A stretch of 64,000 bases of DNA from Beijerinckiaceae bacterium (lineage in GTDB: Bacteria > Pseudomonadota > Alphaproteobacteria > Rhizobiales > Beijerinckiaceae), in NCBI GenBank assembly GCA_009773635.1, contig WSYC01000012.1, forward strand, positions 20,325 to 84,324, in the 5' to 3' direction. Both the position numbers and the translations under genes were made by a program. How positions within the stretch are numbered: position 1 is the first letter of the stretch; each line of letters begins with the position of its first letter. This document shows positions 1-8,712 of the stretch, one piece after another. The notes under the pieces were generated by a model, which was not told where the DNA came from, did no database searches, and saw only the letters and a program-made list of their open reading frames with translations.

Positions 1-2
1 GA

Positions 3-260
3 ACAGCGCTGGCGACGCTCGCGGGAGCGCTGACGCCAGGGGGGCCGGTCGTCGGCTACGCACTCGGCGCGGCAGCGCTGAAAGCGGGCGCGGATTTTGC
101 GCAGGTTATCGCCTACGTCACCGCATGGTCGCTGTTGACCTTCAACCGCATGATCACCTGGGAGCTGCCCTCGATGCCCGCCAGGCTGGTGCTCATCCGC
201 GTGATTGTTTCGCTGCCGTTTCCATTTCTGGCGGCGTGGGTGACGATGGCGTTCCGATAG
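3..260 (+). CDS. Probable permease, C-terminal fragment (5' end outside window)
   Basis: An open frame enters from the left edge (first full codon at 3) and stops at TAG 258-260, giving about 85 residues. The residues are strongly hydrophobic, with at least two membrane segments. A TPGGP stretch is followed by an Ala/Gly-rich helix and an AYVTAWSLL helix, which recalls the C-terminal half of YraQ/COG0701-type permeases. That family call is from memory of sequence style only. The gene converges on livF, and a 40-bp palindrome and a 44-bp repeat lie between them. Confidence 0.5.
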   Translation, partial: TALATLAGALTPGGPVVGYALGAAALKAGADFAQVIAYVTAWSLLTFNRMITWELPSMPARLVLIRVIVSLPFPFLAAWVTMAFR

Positions 261-265
261 TGCTC

Positions 266-305
266 GGAGCATTCTCAGTGAATTCGCATTCAACGAGAAC
301 GCTCC
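266..305. repeat. 40-bp imperfect palindrome after the permease gene
   Basis: Outer arms GGAGCATTCTC (266-276) and GAGAACGCTCC (295-305) pair over 11 bp with one G-U. Inner arms TGAAT (279-283) and ATTCA (288-292) pair around a 4-base loop. The element starts six bases after the permease stop, so it could act as a 3' hairpin, but no T-run follows on either strand. Confidence 0.6.
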
Positions 306-321
306 AATTTCTTGGTCTGTC

Positions 322-365
322 GCATTTTCTTCACGCGAACCGGAATCCACTTCGCTCGAAAACGC
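322..365. repeat. 44-bp palindromic repeat, type A, copy 1
   Basis: Terminal arms GCATTTTC (322-329) and GAAAACGC (358-365) pair apart from one G-U. Read on the minus strand, the core is GAGCGAAGTGG-N3-CCGGTTCGCGTGAAG. The same core and exact 44-bp length recur at 31002-31045 and 37551-37594. It sits one base from the livF stop codon. Confidence 0.75.
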
Positions 366-366
366 T

Positions 367-1197
367 CTAGGCCAGCCACCTCTTCCTGCGCTTGTAGCTC
401 TTGACCTCGCGGAAGGATTTCTTGTCGCCCTCGGAAACGCCGAGGTAGAATTCCTTGACGTCCTCGTTCTCGCGCAGGGATTTTGCGTCGCCATCCATGA
501 CGATGCGGCCGGTTTCCATGATGTAGCCGTAGGTCGCGTATTTCAGCGCCATATTGGTATTCTGCTCGGCGAGCAGGAACGAGACGCCTTCCTTGGCGTT
601 GAGATCCTTCACAATCTCGAAAATTTCCTCGATCACCTGCGGCGCGAGGCCCATCGAGGGCTCGTCAAGCAGGATCATCTTCGGGCGGCTCATCAAAGCG
701 CGACCGATGGCGCACATCTGCTGCTCGCCACCGGAGGTGTAGCCGGCCATGGACTTCAGGCGCTGGCGGAGGCGCGGGAAGTAGGTATAGACCATCTCCA
801 TGTCGCGCTTGATCGCCGCACCGCCGTCACGCCGGGTGAACGCGCCGGTCAGGAGGTTCTCCTCGATGGTGAGATGGCCGAAGCAATGCCGGCCCTCCAT
901 CACCTGAATGCAACCGCGCCGGACGAGGTCAGCCGGGCTCATCGTATCGACGCGCTCGTTCTCGAAGATGATCGAGCCCTTGGTGACATCGCCGCGTTCA
1001 GCCTTGAGCAGATTGGAAATCGCTTTCAGCGTCGTTGTCTTGCCTGCGCCGTTCGCCCCCAGCAGGGCCACGATGCCGCCGCGCGGCACAGTGAGCGACA
1101 CGCCCTTCAGCACGAGGATCACATGATCGTAGATCACCTCGATGTTGTTGACGGCGAGGATCGGCTCGATGGTTTCGGTAGCGATCTCAGTCTGCAT
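367..1197 (-). CDS. livF: Branched-chain-type ABC transporter ATP-binding protein (LivF-like)
   Basis: ATPase subunit of an importer of the branched-chain amino acid (HAAT) class. It would energise uptake at the cytoplasmic face together with the livG product. The 276-residue product has Walker A GANGAGKT (about 47-54), a signature variant TSGGEQQ (154-160) and Walker B MILLDEP (174-180). The open frame extends 77 codons further upstream, but ATG 1197 is preceded by GGAG at good spacing and its product matches the family length, so I chose it. The C-terminus has a Lys/Arg-rich tail after residue 258, slightly longer than usual. It is last in the operon, 80 bases after the binding-protein gene. 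The true substrate may be an organic or aromatic acid rather than leucine, given the linked ligase. Confidence 0.9.
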   Translation of the reverse strand: MQTEIATETIEPILAVNNIEVIYDHVILVLKGVSLTVPRGGIVALLGANGAGKTTTLKAISNLLKAERGDVTKGSIIFENERVDTMSPADLVRRGCIQVMEGRHCFGHLTIEENLLTGAFTRRDGGAAIKRDMEMVYTYFPRLRQRLKSMAGYTSGGEQQMCAIGRALMSRPKMILLDEPSMGLAPQVIEEIFEIVKDLNAKEGVSFLLAEQNTNMALKYATYGYIMETGRIVMDGDAKSLRENEDVKEFYLGVSEGDKKSFREVKSYKRRKRWLA

Positions 1198-1277
1198 GGG
1201 GTGCTCCGGCACAAATTCTGGCAGCGGGGGCGGGATGGGCCCGAGGGCCCATCCCTTCATCGGGTTCGGTTGCCGGA

Positions 1278-2600
1278 TCAGGCACCCTTCTCGCAAGGTG
1301 CGGTGCGCTTCGGCCAGCCGGCGTCCTTCGCCACGTAGTCCTTGGCTTCCTGCTCGATCAGCGGGCGGACGATTTCCTTCATCGGGTCCATCCAGTCCGA
1401 GGCCTTCACGTATTTGGAGCCATCCCACTGCGAGACGAACACCTTGTTGTGGCCATTGTGATCGTTGCAGGCGAGCTTGACCGAATTGGCGAAGCCTTCC
1501 ATGCCCATTTCCTTGAGGCGCGCATCGGTGATGTTGAGCGCCTCGAAACCACGACGCACATCCTCGCCGGTCACCGCCTTCTTGCCGGTGATCTTCTGCG
1601 CGGTGCGCACGGCTTCGGCGATCAGCATCGAGTTGTAGACCCCGCGATTATAGAGGTTCTCGCCCACCTGCTCACGCTTGGCCTGACTGAGGTTCTTGTC
1701 GAAGACATGCTTCAGGATGTCCTGCATCACCGGGAAGCTGTTGCCGGTGTTGTGGAAGTTAAGGGTCTTGTAGCCCTTGGCGGCGGCTTCACCCGCGCGG
1801 GCGTCGTCGTCACCACCGGCCCACCACACGCCGACGAGCTTGTCGATCGGGAAGCCGGCCTTCACCGCTTCCTTCACGGCCGTCGGGTTCATGGCACCCC
1901 AGCCCTGATTGTAGATCCAGTCCACGCGATCGCGGCGGATGGCGAGCCACTGCGAACCCTGGTTCTGCATCTGCGCGGCCGGGACCGGATAGAGCTTGAG
2001 CGTGAAGCCGTATTTCTTCGCGAGCGCCTCGAGAACCGGGATCGGCTCCTTGCCGAAGGGCGCGTCAAGATGCATGAGGCCGAGCGTCTTGCCCTTGAGC
2101 TTCTCAAGCCCGCCTTCAACCGCCGCAACGTGCTTCACGAACACCGAAGCGCCATCCCAGTAGGTCGCCGGCGGGTTGAAAACCCACGGGAAGTTGCCGC
2201 CATCCGCCGAGGCTGAAAGCCCGTAGGCCATGGAGAGGACCGGGATCTTGTCAACCGCCGCCTTGGGGATGAGCTGGAGCGTGATACCGGTCGAGTAGGG
2301 GTTCACCACGACCGGGTTCTTGCCCTTCATCGACTCATAACACTCGACACCCTTCTTGGTGTCGTAGCCGGTTTCGCATTCCTCGATCGTGATCTTGGCC
2401 CCGCCGATGCCGCCATCGCGCTGGTTGAGCATTTCAAGGTAATCGCGCATGCCGTTGGCGATATGCACGCCCGAACCGGCAAACGGACCCGTGCGGTAGG
2501 TCAGCAGCGGCACGTAAACCGAATCCTGCGCCTGCGCCGGCAAGGCCAGCGAAGCCAGAGTTGTCGCGGCGAGTGCCGCAACTGTCAGGTGACGTTTCAT
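1278..2600 (-). CDS. ABC transporter periplasmic substrate-binding protein (Liv/amide family)
   Basis: Periplasmic receptor that captures the ligand for the livHM permease. The 440-residue product starts with a classical signal peptide (MKRHL, then an Ala/Leu-rich core ending LPAQAQ, about residues 1-25). It continues as a two-lobed receptor of the LivJ/amide-binding class, with an N-terminal region reading YRTGPFAGSG and a domain around residues 30-420. Several Cys residues occur (CETGYD, VECYES, a CNDHNG segment and one near the C-terminus), consistent with two disulfides. It lies between livM and livF in the same operon. Binding proteins of this sequence type also serve aromatic and aliphatic acid importers, so the ligand is not determined by the sequence. 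Confidence 0.88.
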   Translation of the reverse strand: MKRHLTVAALAATTLASLALPAQAQDSVYVPLLTYRTGPFAGSGVHIANGMRDYLEMLNQRDGGIGGAKITIEECETGYDTKKGVECYESMKGKNPVVVNPYSTGITLQLIPKAAVDKIPVLSMAYGLSASADGGNFPWVFNPPATYWDGASVFVKHVAAVEGGLEKLKGKTLGLMHLDAPFGKEPIPVLEALAKKYGFTLKLYPVPAAQMQNQGSQWLAIRRDRVDWIYNQGWGAMNPTAVKEAVKAGFPIDKLVGVWWAGGDDDARAGEAAAKGYKTLNFHNTGNSFPVMQDILKHVFDKNLSQAKREQVGENLYNRGVYNSMLIAEAVRTAQKITGKKAVTGEDVRRGFEALNITDARLKEMGMEGFANSVKLACNDHNGHNKVFVSQWDGSKYVKASDWMDPMKEIVRPLIEQEAKDYVAKDAGWPKRTAPCEKGA

Positions 2601-2694
2601 GAGCAGTTCCTCCTTTGCTCAGGCCCTATTCCGGACCCTTGGTTCACTCTTGCGCACCGATGTGCCGGCGGCAAGAAGCTGTTTTGGCCATCCC

Positions 2695-3774
2695 TTAATA
2701 GGGGAACGGCCAGGTTCTCAGTTTCTGCTTGGTGATCTGCCACAGCCGCGCCAGACCATGCGGCTCGACGATCAGGAAAAAGATGATCAACCCGCCAACC
2801 AGAAGATGGTTGAGATGCTCCGCCGTCTCCGAGCCAATGGCGATGCCGATGGCCGGAAAGCCGAATTTCAGGATGATCGGCACGATGTTCAAGAGCGCCG
2901 CGCCGAGGAAGCAACCGATCAGGCTGCCGAGCCCGCCGATGATGACCATGAACAGGATGTTGAAGCTCTGGCGGATGTTGAAGGCATCGGCTGCCTCGCC
3001 GCCGCCATACCAGAGAAACATCATCACCGCGCCGGCAACCCCGCAGTAGAAGGACGAGAGCGCGAACGCCATCAGCTTGGCCGGCAAGAGGCGGATACCC
3101 ATCAACTCCGCCGCAATGTCCATGTCGCGCACCGCCATGAAGGTGCGGCCGATACGCCCGTGCAGGATGTTCGAGGCGACCCAGGTCATCAGCACGACGA
3201 TGCCAAGCAGCACGAGGTAGCGCGTTGTCGGCGTCGCGTTCGCGCCGGTGATGGCGACGTCGAACAGCGTCCGCTGCGGCACCTGGATCGCACCGGAGGC
3301 CGAGTAGTTATAGAGCCACGGCACCCGTACGAAGCACCATTCGAGAAAGAACTGCGCCGCGAGCGTCGCCACCGCGAGGTAGAACCCCTTGATCCTCAGA
3401 CTCGGCAGGCCGAAGGCCGCGCCGATCGCCGCCGAGAAAATGCCCGAGGCGAGGATCCAGATGATGATGTTCACGTTCGGGAAAATGGTCGTCAGCTTGT
3501 AGCAGGCAAACGCCCCGACGCCCATGAACGCGCCCGTTCCGAGCGAGATCAGCCCGGTGTAGCCGGTGACGATGTTCAGCCCCATCGCCGCGAGGCTGAA
3601 CACCAGAAACGGGATCATCACCGAGGAGATGAAGAAGGTCGAACCCGTGAGCGGGATCACCACCGCCGCGACGATGAGGATGACGGCAATGCCGATCCTG
3701 TCCTGCAGGATCGGGAACACCGCCATATCGGCTGCGTAGGTCTTCTTGAACTGGCCGGCTTCGCGGTAAAACAT
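2695..3774 (-). CDS. livM: Branched-chain-type ABC transporter permease (LivM-like)
   Basis: Inner-membrane permease subunit, 359 residues, with about nine to ten hydrophobic segments. The family hallmark is present: a hydrophobic run MGLNIVTGYTGLISLGTG around residues 75-92, followed by GAFMGVGA. The segment RDMDIAAELMGI near the middle corresponds to the ATPase-contacting EAA loop of the LivH/LivM family. The product should pair with LivH to form the channel for ligand delivered by the binding protein. Spacing of 17 bases to livH upstream and 94 bases to the binding-protein gene downstream fits one operon. Confidence 0.9.
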   Translation of the reverse strand: MFYREAGQFKKTYAADMAVFPILQDRIGIAVILIVAAVVIPLTGSTFFISSVMIPFLVFSLAAMGLNIVTGYTGLISLGTGAFMGVGAFACYKLTTIFPNVNIIIWILASGIFSAAIGAAFGLPSLRIKGFYLAVATLAAQFFLEWCFVRVPWLYNYSASGAIQVPQRTLFDVAITGANATPTTRYLVLLGIVVLMTWVASNILHGRIGRTFMAVRDMDIAAELMGIRLLPAKLMAFALSSFYCGVAGAVMMFLWYGGGEAADAFNIRQSFNILFMVIIGGLGSLIGCFLGAALLNIVPIILKFGFPAIGIAIGSETAEHLNHLLVGGLIIFFLIVEPHGLARLWQITKQKLRTWPFPY

Positions 3775-3791
3775 GGGTCCGGTCTCGCTTC

Positions 3792-4748
3792 TCAGATACG
3801 TTCGATGATCTTGTCGCCGAAGAGCCCCTGCGGCCTGAACATCAGGAAGCCGAGCGCGATGACGTAAGCGATCCAGCTTTCGATGCCGCCGCCCACCAAG
3901 GGGCCCCAGTAGAATTCCGCGACCTTCTCACCGACACCGATGATCAGCCCGCCGACAATCGCGCCGGGGATCGAGGTGAAGCCGCCAAGGATCAGCACCG
4001 GCAATGCTTTCAGCGCGATGATGTCGAGCCCGAAGGAGACCTCGGAGCGTGCACCCCACATGATGCCGGTGATCAGCGCGACGATACCGGCCGCGAACCA
4101 GACGATCGCCCAGATCTGGTTGAGCGAGATGCCCACCGACAGCGCCGCCTTGTGGCTGTCCGCCACCGCCCTGAGCGCCCGCCCGATGCGGGTATACTGG
4201 AAGAAGGCCGCCAGTGCCGCGATCATCACGGACGCGATCACCGCCGCCGCGATATCGATCTTCTGGAAGGTGACGCGGCCGCCGAGCATCTTCACGTCGA
4301 TCGCGCCGCGCGGAATGAAAAGCTGCTCGGCAATCATCTGTTTCGGTTCACCGCCGAAGATGAATTCGCCAACGCCGATCAGCACATAGGTGAGCCCGAA
4401 GGTCGCCATGAACAGGATGATATCCGGCTGGTTGACCAGCGGGCGGAGCACGAAGCGCTCCACCGTGAGCGCGAGGAGATACATCACGCCCAGCGTCAGG
4501 ATGACGGCGAGCCAGGCCGGGACGCCCTTCTCATGCAGGCCGACCAGCGTCAGCGCCGCAAACACCACCATGATGCCTTGCGCGAAATTGAAAACACCGG
4601 AGGCCTTGAAGATCAGCACGAAACCAAGCGCGATCAGCGCGTAGAGCACGCCGGAGACGAGCCCCTCCCACAGCGTCTGGACCAGAAGATCCGGCGCTCC
4701 AGCCATATCGAGGAAGGGGGTGACGAAGATGCTTTGAAGGATATCCAT
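3792..4748 (-). CDS. livH: Branched-chain-type ABC transporter permease (LivH-like)
   Basis: Inner-membrane permease partner of LivM, 318 residues. Near the N-terminus it has the typical segment LVSGVLYALIALGFVLIFKASG followed, after a few residues, by FNFAQG (from about residue 30). The loop GRALRAVADSHKAALSVGI is the conserved cytoplasmic ATPase-contact region. About eight membrane segments are visible and the C-terminus carries the family-typical FRPQGLFG. It sits 12 bases downstream of livG, so co-translation is likely. Confidence 0.92.
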   Translation of the reverse strand: MDILQSIFVTPFLDMAGAPDLLVQTLWEGLVSGVLYALIALGFVLIFKASGVFNFAQGIMVVFAALTLVGLHEKGVPAWLAVILTLGVMYLLALTVERFVLRPLVNQPDIILFMATFGLTYVLIGVGEFIFGGEPKQMIAEQLFIPRGAIDVKMLGGRVTFQKIDIAAAVIASVMIAALAAFFQYTRIGRALRAVADSHKAALSVGISLNQIWAIVWFAAGIVALITGIMWGARSEVSFGLDIIALKALPVLILGGFTSIPGAIVGGLIIGVGEKVAEFYWGPLVGGGIESWIAYVIALGFLMFRPQGLFGDKIIERI

Positions 4749-4760
4749 GTTCTTGTTCCC

Positions 4761-5555
4761 TCAATGCGCCACGCCGAGATAGGCGTCGATGACCTTCTGG
4801 TTGGCTTTCACCTCATCAGGCGTGCCATCCGCGATCTTGATGCCGTATTCGAGCACCACCACCCGGTCCGACAGGTCCATGACGACGCCCATATCGTGCT
4901 CGATGAGCGCGATCGTGGTGCCGTATTGCTCCTTGGTGTCGAGGATGAAGCGGCACATGTCCTCTTTTTCCTCCAGATTCATGCCGGCCATCGGCTCGTC
5001 GAGCAGCAGCAGTTCGGGCTCCATCGCGAGCGCGCGGCCCAGCTCGACGCGCTTCTGCAAGCCATAGGGCAGCTTGCCGACCGGCACCTTGCGGATATGC
5101 TCGATCTCCAGGAAGTCGATGATTTCCTCGACAAACTTGCGGTGCTCGATTTCCTCGTTCATCGCCGGGCCATGGCGGAACAGGTGCCAGAAGAAGCTCT
5201 TCTGCATCTTCAGCGTGCGGCCGACCATGATATTGTCGAGCGTCGTCATGCCCTTGAACAGCGCGACGTTCTGGAAGGTGCGGGCGATGCCCTGCGTCGC
5301 CGCGACGTGCGGGCGCATTTTCGAACGCGTCGCGCCGCGATAGGTGATCTGCCCTTCCTGCGGGTGGTAGAACCCGTTGATGACGTTCAGCATCGAGGTC
5401 TTGCCAGCGCCGTTCGGGCCGATGATCGCGCGCACCTCGCCCTTGACGATATCGAAGGAGACATCGGTGATCGCTTTGACGCCGCCGAAGCGCAGCGACA
5501 CGTTCTCGACATTCAGCAATTGCTCGCCCGGCTCGATCTGACGCAAAGGTTTCAT
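4761..5555 (-). CDS. livG: Branched-chain-type ABC transporter ATP-binding protein (LivG-like)
   Basis: Second ATPase subunit of the importer, 264 residues. Walker A GPNGAGKT is at about 46-53, a degenerate signature PYGLQ at 163-167 and Walker B ELLLLDEP at 181-188. LivG proteins commonly have LSYG-like signatures, so the variant is normal. The C-terminal half ends with VIDAYLGVAH, a LivG-type ending. It follows the acyl-CoA ligase gene by about 40 bases on the same strand. Confidence 0.92.
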   Translation of the reverse strand: MKPLRQIEPGEQLLNVENVSLRFGGVKAITDVSFDIVKGEVRAIIGPNGAGKTSMLNVINGFYHPQEGQITYRGATRSKMRPHVAATQGIARTFQNVALFKGMTTLDNIMVGRTLKMQKSFFWHLFRHGPAMNEEIEHRKFVEEIIDFLEIEHIRKVPVGKLPYGLQKRVELGRALAMEPELLLLDEPMAGMNLEEKEDMCRFILDTKEQYGTTIALIEHDMGVVMDLSDRVVVLEYGIKIADGTPDEVKANQKVIDAYLGVAH

Positions 5556-5596
5556 CGTGCTTGCCGTTTCATGTTTCTTGTCCGCTCTTCCGGTTC

Positions 5597-7570
5597 TCAG
5601 GCCGCCTGCGACGGCGTAGCCGTCACGGGCCAGATTTTGGCGTCCATCACCTTCACGCGCGCGGAAATCACGCCCTTGCGGCCATCCTCGAAGGTGACTT
5701 CGGTGGAAATCGCCGCTTCGCTGGAGCCGTCATAGAGCCCCTTGACGAGGCTGGCGTATCGCTCCGCGATGAAGCCGCGCCGCACCTTCTGCGTGCGGGT
5801 CAGCTCGCCGTCATCCGCATCAAGCTCCTTCGGCAGGATCAGGAACCGCGCGATCTGTGAACGCGCCATCATCGGCTCATCGGCAAGCTGGCGGTTCACC
5901 TCGGCGACATGCCCGGCGATGATGTCATAGACCTGCGGGTTGCCCGCGAGCTCCTGGTAGGAGCCGTAGGAAACGTTGTTGCGCTCGGCCCAGTTGCCCA
6001 CCGCCACGAGGTCGATGTTGATGAACACGGTGACGCTGTCCTCGCCCTGTCCGAAGGCGACGACCTCGCGGATGTTGGGGAAGAATTTCAGCTTGTTCTC
6101 GATGTATTTGGGCGCATAAAGCGCGCCATTATTGAGTTTACCGACATCCTTGGCGCGATCGATGATGCGGAGCTGGCCATCCTTCTCGAAGAACCCGGCA
6201 TCGCCCGTCTTGACGAAGCCATCCGGCGTCATCGTCTCCGCGGTCTTTTCCGGCTCCTTGAAATAGCCGACGAACTGACCTGGTGACTTGTAAAGCACCT
6301 CGCCGTTCTCATCGATCCTGATCGTGACATTCGGCGTCGCCGGGCCGACGCAATCAGCGCGCACGGCCGTATCGGTCTGGCAGGTGACGTAAAGGAAAGC
6401 CTCGGTCTGCCCATAGAGCTGCTTGAGATTGAGACCGATCGAGCGGAAGAACGAGAACAGCTGCGGGCCGATCGCTTCGCCGGCGGTATAGCCGATGCGG
6501 ATGGTCGAAAGCCCGAGCACGTTCTTGATCGGCCCGTAGATCAGAACTTCGCCGAGCATGTAGTTCAGTCGTGCGAGCAGCGGCACACTCTCGCCATTGT
6601 GGATCTTCTCGCCCCACTGCCGGGCGACTTCGATGTAATAATTGAAGAGCTTGCGCTTGAGCCAGCTCGCATCCTCCATGCGGATCATGATGCCGGTGAG
6701 CATGCTCTCGAACACCCGCGGCGGGGCGAAGGCGAAGGTCGTGCCGATCTCGAGCCGGTCGTTCACCGCCGTATCCGGGCTTTCCGGGCAGTTGATCGTG
6801 AAGCCGGCAACCAGCGCCTGCGCGTAGTTGAGGTAGTGATCGCCCACCCATGCGAGCGGGAGGTAGGCAATCACCTGATCCTTGTCGGTGAGCCCGTCAA
6901 AGGCCACGGTATCCTTCGCCGCGTTGATGCAGCCTGATGCCGAGAGCATCACGCCCTTCGAGCGCCCGGTGGTGCCGGAGGTATAGAGCATCACCGAGAT
7001 ATCCGAGCCCTGCCCGGTCGCAATCGCCTGCTCGAGGCGCGTGACCGCCGCCGGATCGGCAAACAGGATGCCTTCTCCCTGTGCGATGACATCGCCGATC
7101 GCCTGAAGGCGGGAATGATCGTAATCACGAAGCCCGCGCGGCTCGTCGTAGAACACCATCTCGATGCGCGAGAGGCGTTCGGCAACCGAGAGGATCTTGT
7201 CGACCTGCTCCTGATCCTGCACGCAGGCGAAGCGCACCTCGGCATGATCGAGCACATAGGCCATCTCGTCCGCGACCGAATCCGCGTAGACCGGCACAGG
7301 CACCGCGCCAAGGCACTGCGCCGCCATCATCGACCAGTAGAGCTTCGGCCGGTTGGAGCCGATGATCGCGATCTTGTCGCCATGCTGGAGGCCATGCGCC
7401 ATCAGACCGAGCGCATAGCTGCGGACGATCCGGTCGATCTCGGCCCAGCTCCATTCCTTCCAGATGCCGAGGTCCTTGTGGCGCATCGCAGGGCGCGCCG
7501 GGCGCACCGCAGCATTGTGCTGGAGCCACTTCGGAAATGTATCAAGACTGGCCGTGGCGTTTGCCGACAC
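5597..7570 (-). CDS. AMP-dependent acyl-CoA synthetase (long-chain fatty/aryl acid-CoA ligase type)
   Basis: Predicted to activate a carboxylic acid to its CoA thioester through an acyl-AMP intermediate in the cytoplasm. The AMP-binding P-loop YTSGTTGRSKG lies at about residues 196-206. The later motif LYGQTEAF (adenine-pocket region), a TGDAG motif and the Lys-containing C-terminal domain are also present. I chose the GTG start at 7570 because GGGGAGAG precedes it by six bases; a TTG five codons upstream is the alternative. It is the first gene of the unit that continues into livG-livH-livM-binding protein-livF. This physical coupling suggests that the imported ligand is an acid that is immediately CoA-activated (inference). 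The long 657-residue form resembles FadD/FAA1-type ligases. Confidence 0.88.
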   Translation of the reverse strand: MSANATASLDTFPKWLQHNAAVRPARPAMRHKDLGIWKEWSWAEIDRIVRSYALGLMAHGLQHGDKIAIIGSNRPKLYWSMMAAQCLGAVPVPVYADSVADEMAYVLDHAEVRFACVQDQEQVDKILSVAERLSRIEMVFYDEPRGLRDYDHSRLQAIGDVIAQGEGILFADPAAVTRLEQAIATGQGSDISVMLYTSGTTGRSKGVMLSASGCINAAKDTVAFDGLTDKDQVIAYLPLAWVGDHYLNYAQALVAGFTINCPESPDTAVNDRLEIGTTFAFAPPRVFESMLTGIMIRMEDASWLKRKLFNYYIEVARQWGEKIHNGESVPLLARLNYMLGEVLIYGPIKNVLGLSTIRIGYTAGEAIGPQLFSFFRSIGLNLKQLYGQTEAFLYVTCQTDTAVRADCVGPATPNVTIRIDENGEVLYKSPGQFVGYFKEPEKTAETMTPDGFVKTGDAGFFEKDGQLRIIDRAKDVGKLNNGALYAPKYIENKLKFFPNIREVVAFGQGEDSVTVFINIDLVAVGNWAERNNVSYGSYQELAGNPQVYDIIAGHVAEVNRQLADEPMMARSQIARFLILPKELDADDGELTRTQKVRRGFIAERYASLVKGLYDGSSEAAISTEVTFEDGRKGVISARVKVMDAKIWPVTATPSQAA

Positions 7571-7606
7571 GTGCGCTCTCCCCAATGTCTAGTTTCCGCC
7601 GGGTGC

Positions 7607-7629
7607 GATCCCGCTTTTTTGCCGGGATC
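7607..7629. repeat. Inverted repeat in the leader of the acyl-CoA ligase operon
   Basis: Arms GATCCCG and CGGGATC (7 bp) flank a loop with a run of six T (plus strand). It lies roughly 40 bases upstream of the ligase start codon, so on the minus-strand transcript it would form a leader hairpin with an A-rich loop. It could be an operator or an mRNA hairpin. Coordinates may be off by one. Confidence 0.5.
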
Positions 7630-7682
7630 ACTTATCATTGCCCCCACGTTCGCAGGACGCGGCCCATTTCGCAAGACTGGCC

Positions 7683-7748
7683 TTGACAGACATAGGGGTG
7701 ATTTGCTTTTAAGGTTCCGAGCCCACATGTAATTTCATGCGGGCTTTT
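7683..7748 (+). promoter_or_regulatory. Orphan plus-strand promoter-like sequence followed by a hairpin with T-run
   Basis: A perfect -35 hexamer TTGACA (7683-7688) is followed after 17-18 bases by CTTTTA/TTTTAA, a weak -10. Ten bases later a 10-bp stem (AGCCCACATG/CATGCGGGCT, one G-U, loop TAATTT) ends in TTTT. No plus-strand gene is visible here. It may be a very short RNA, or a promoter and hairpin that coincide by chance. Confidence 0.3.
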
Positions 7749-7910
7749 GTCGTTTCGGGCGCAATTTCGTGTCGCGGGCCCCGCACAAGCTGTGTTCGAG
7801 CGCTCGAAAACGCACTTCATGCGACGAAATACGTAGGCCCGCCAGCAGCTCGATTGATATATTTTTGCTGACACCCCGAAGACGATGCCCCGCCTGCCAT
7901 CGGCAGAACC
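7749..7910. other. Rest of the intergenic region between the ligase operon and the Crp/Fnr gene
   Basis: Together with the hairpins described above this makes about 340 bases without a convincing gene. It must contain the 3' end of the Crp/Fnr transcript and the minus-strand promoter of the ligase operon. I could not identify a clear minus-strand -35/-10 pair. Short open frames here lack ribosome-binding sites and family resemblance. Confidence 0.4.
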
Positions 7911-8588
7911 TCAGGCCGTGCCGAACTTCGCGAGATCCTGCCAATCCCGGATCGACACCCCGCCACGCTCGGCCTGCAGCACACCCGCAGCTTCGAGGAT
8001 CTTGATCGACTGGTTCGTCACCTGCCGCGAGAGGCCGGACAGGAGTCCGATTTCCTCCTGCGTGATCGCGAGATGCGTGCCGACTCCGGGGTTGAGCCGC
8101 GGGTTGAAGATGCAGGAAAGCGCGCGCGCCACGCGGCCGGTGGCATCCAGCATCCGGTCGTTCTCGACCTGACCGATGAACTGGCCGAGCCGCTCGTTGA
8201 ACTGACGCACGAGAAAGCGGTTGAACCCAACCGAGTGCTCGAAGAGCCAGTTGAAGGTCGCGCCATCCATCAGCGCCAGCCGGGTTTCGCGCAAGGCGAC
8301 GAGATCATAGCGGCGCGGCTCGTTCTTGAGGATCGAGCCCTCACCGAACCATGCGCCGGTGGCGAGCCCCGCAAGGCTGACCTGCTTGCCGGCATCGGAC
8401 ACGGTCGACAGCTTGACCAGCCCTGACATCACCCCGCCCCAGGGGTCAAAACGGTCGCCCTGGTGGCAGATATACGCGCCCTTGGCGTAAACCTTTTCGG
8501 AGGTGCCGCGGCGCGCGCGCTCCGCTTCTTCCGGCGTCAGCTCGGACGCCCAGATGGCATGGCGCTTGAGGGTATCGAGCGAAATCAC
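7911..8588 (-). CDS. Crp/Fnr family transcriptional regulator
   Basis: DNA-binding regulator of 225 residues. Residues about 15-130 form a cyclic-nucleotide-binding-type beta-barrel (KGAYICHQGDRFD, then GAWFGEGSIL). A dimerisation helix follows, then a winged helix with recognition region ITQEEIGLLSGLSRQVTNQS (about 175-194). Only two Cys (about 41 and 159) are present and no N-terminal Cys cluster, so it is not an oxygen-sensing FNR; it belongs to the broad Crp group of unknown effector. It lies between the fused indolepyruvate oxidoreductase and the ligase/Liv operon on the same strand, which makes both candidate targets. An 8-bp-arm inverted repeat just upstream (8629-8649) could be its own operator. 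Confidence 0.88.
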   Translation of the reverse strand: MISLDTLKRHAIWASELTPEEAERARRGTSEKVYAKGAYICHQGDRFDPWGGVMSGLVKLSTVSDAGKQVSLAGLATGAWFGEGSILKNEPRRYDLVALRETRLALMDGATFNWLFEHSVGFNRFLVRQFNERLGQFIGQVENDRMLDATGRVARALSCIFNPRLNPGVGTHLAITQEEIGLLSGLSRQVTNQSIKILEAAGVLQAERGGVSIRDWQDLAKFGTA

Positions 8589-8628
8589 GACCGTTCCTTC
8601 AAAGGCGTCAGGACAAAGACGACAGGAT

Positions 8629-8649
8629 TGTCAGGCAAGGCGCCTGACA
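8629..8649. promoter_or_regulatory. Inverted repeat upstream of the Crp/Fnr gene (possible operator)
   Basis: TGTCAGGC and GCCTGACA are perfect 8-bp arms around a 5-base spacer (AAGGC). It is centred about 50 bases upstream of the regulator's start and 64 or more bases after the iorAB stop. It could be an autoregulatory site or a 3' hairpin of iorAB; no T-run supports the latter. Confidence 0.4.
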
Positions 8650-8712
8650 CACCAATTTTCCCGTTCACTATCGCGCTGCAATGCAGCGCATGCAAGCGGG
8701 CCCGAACCCCGC

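Noticed and set aside
1198-1428. N-terminal extension of livF
   Set aside because: It overlaps the end of the binding-protein gene and gives residues unlike LivF; ATG 1197 has a good ribosome-binding site and canonical product.
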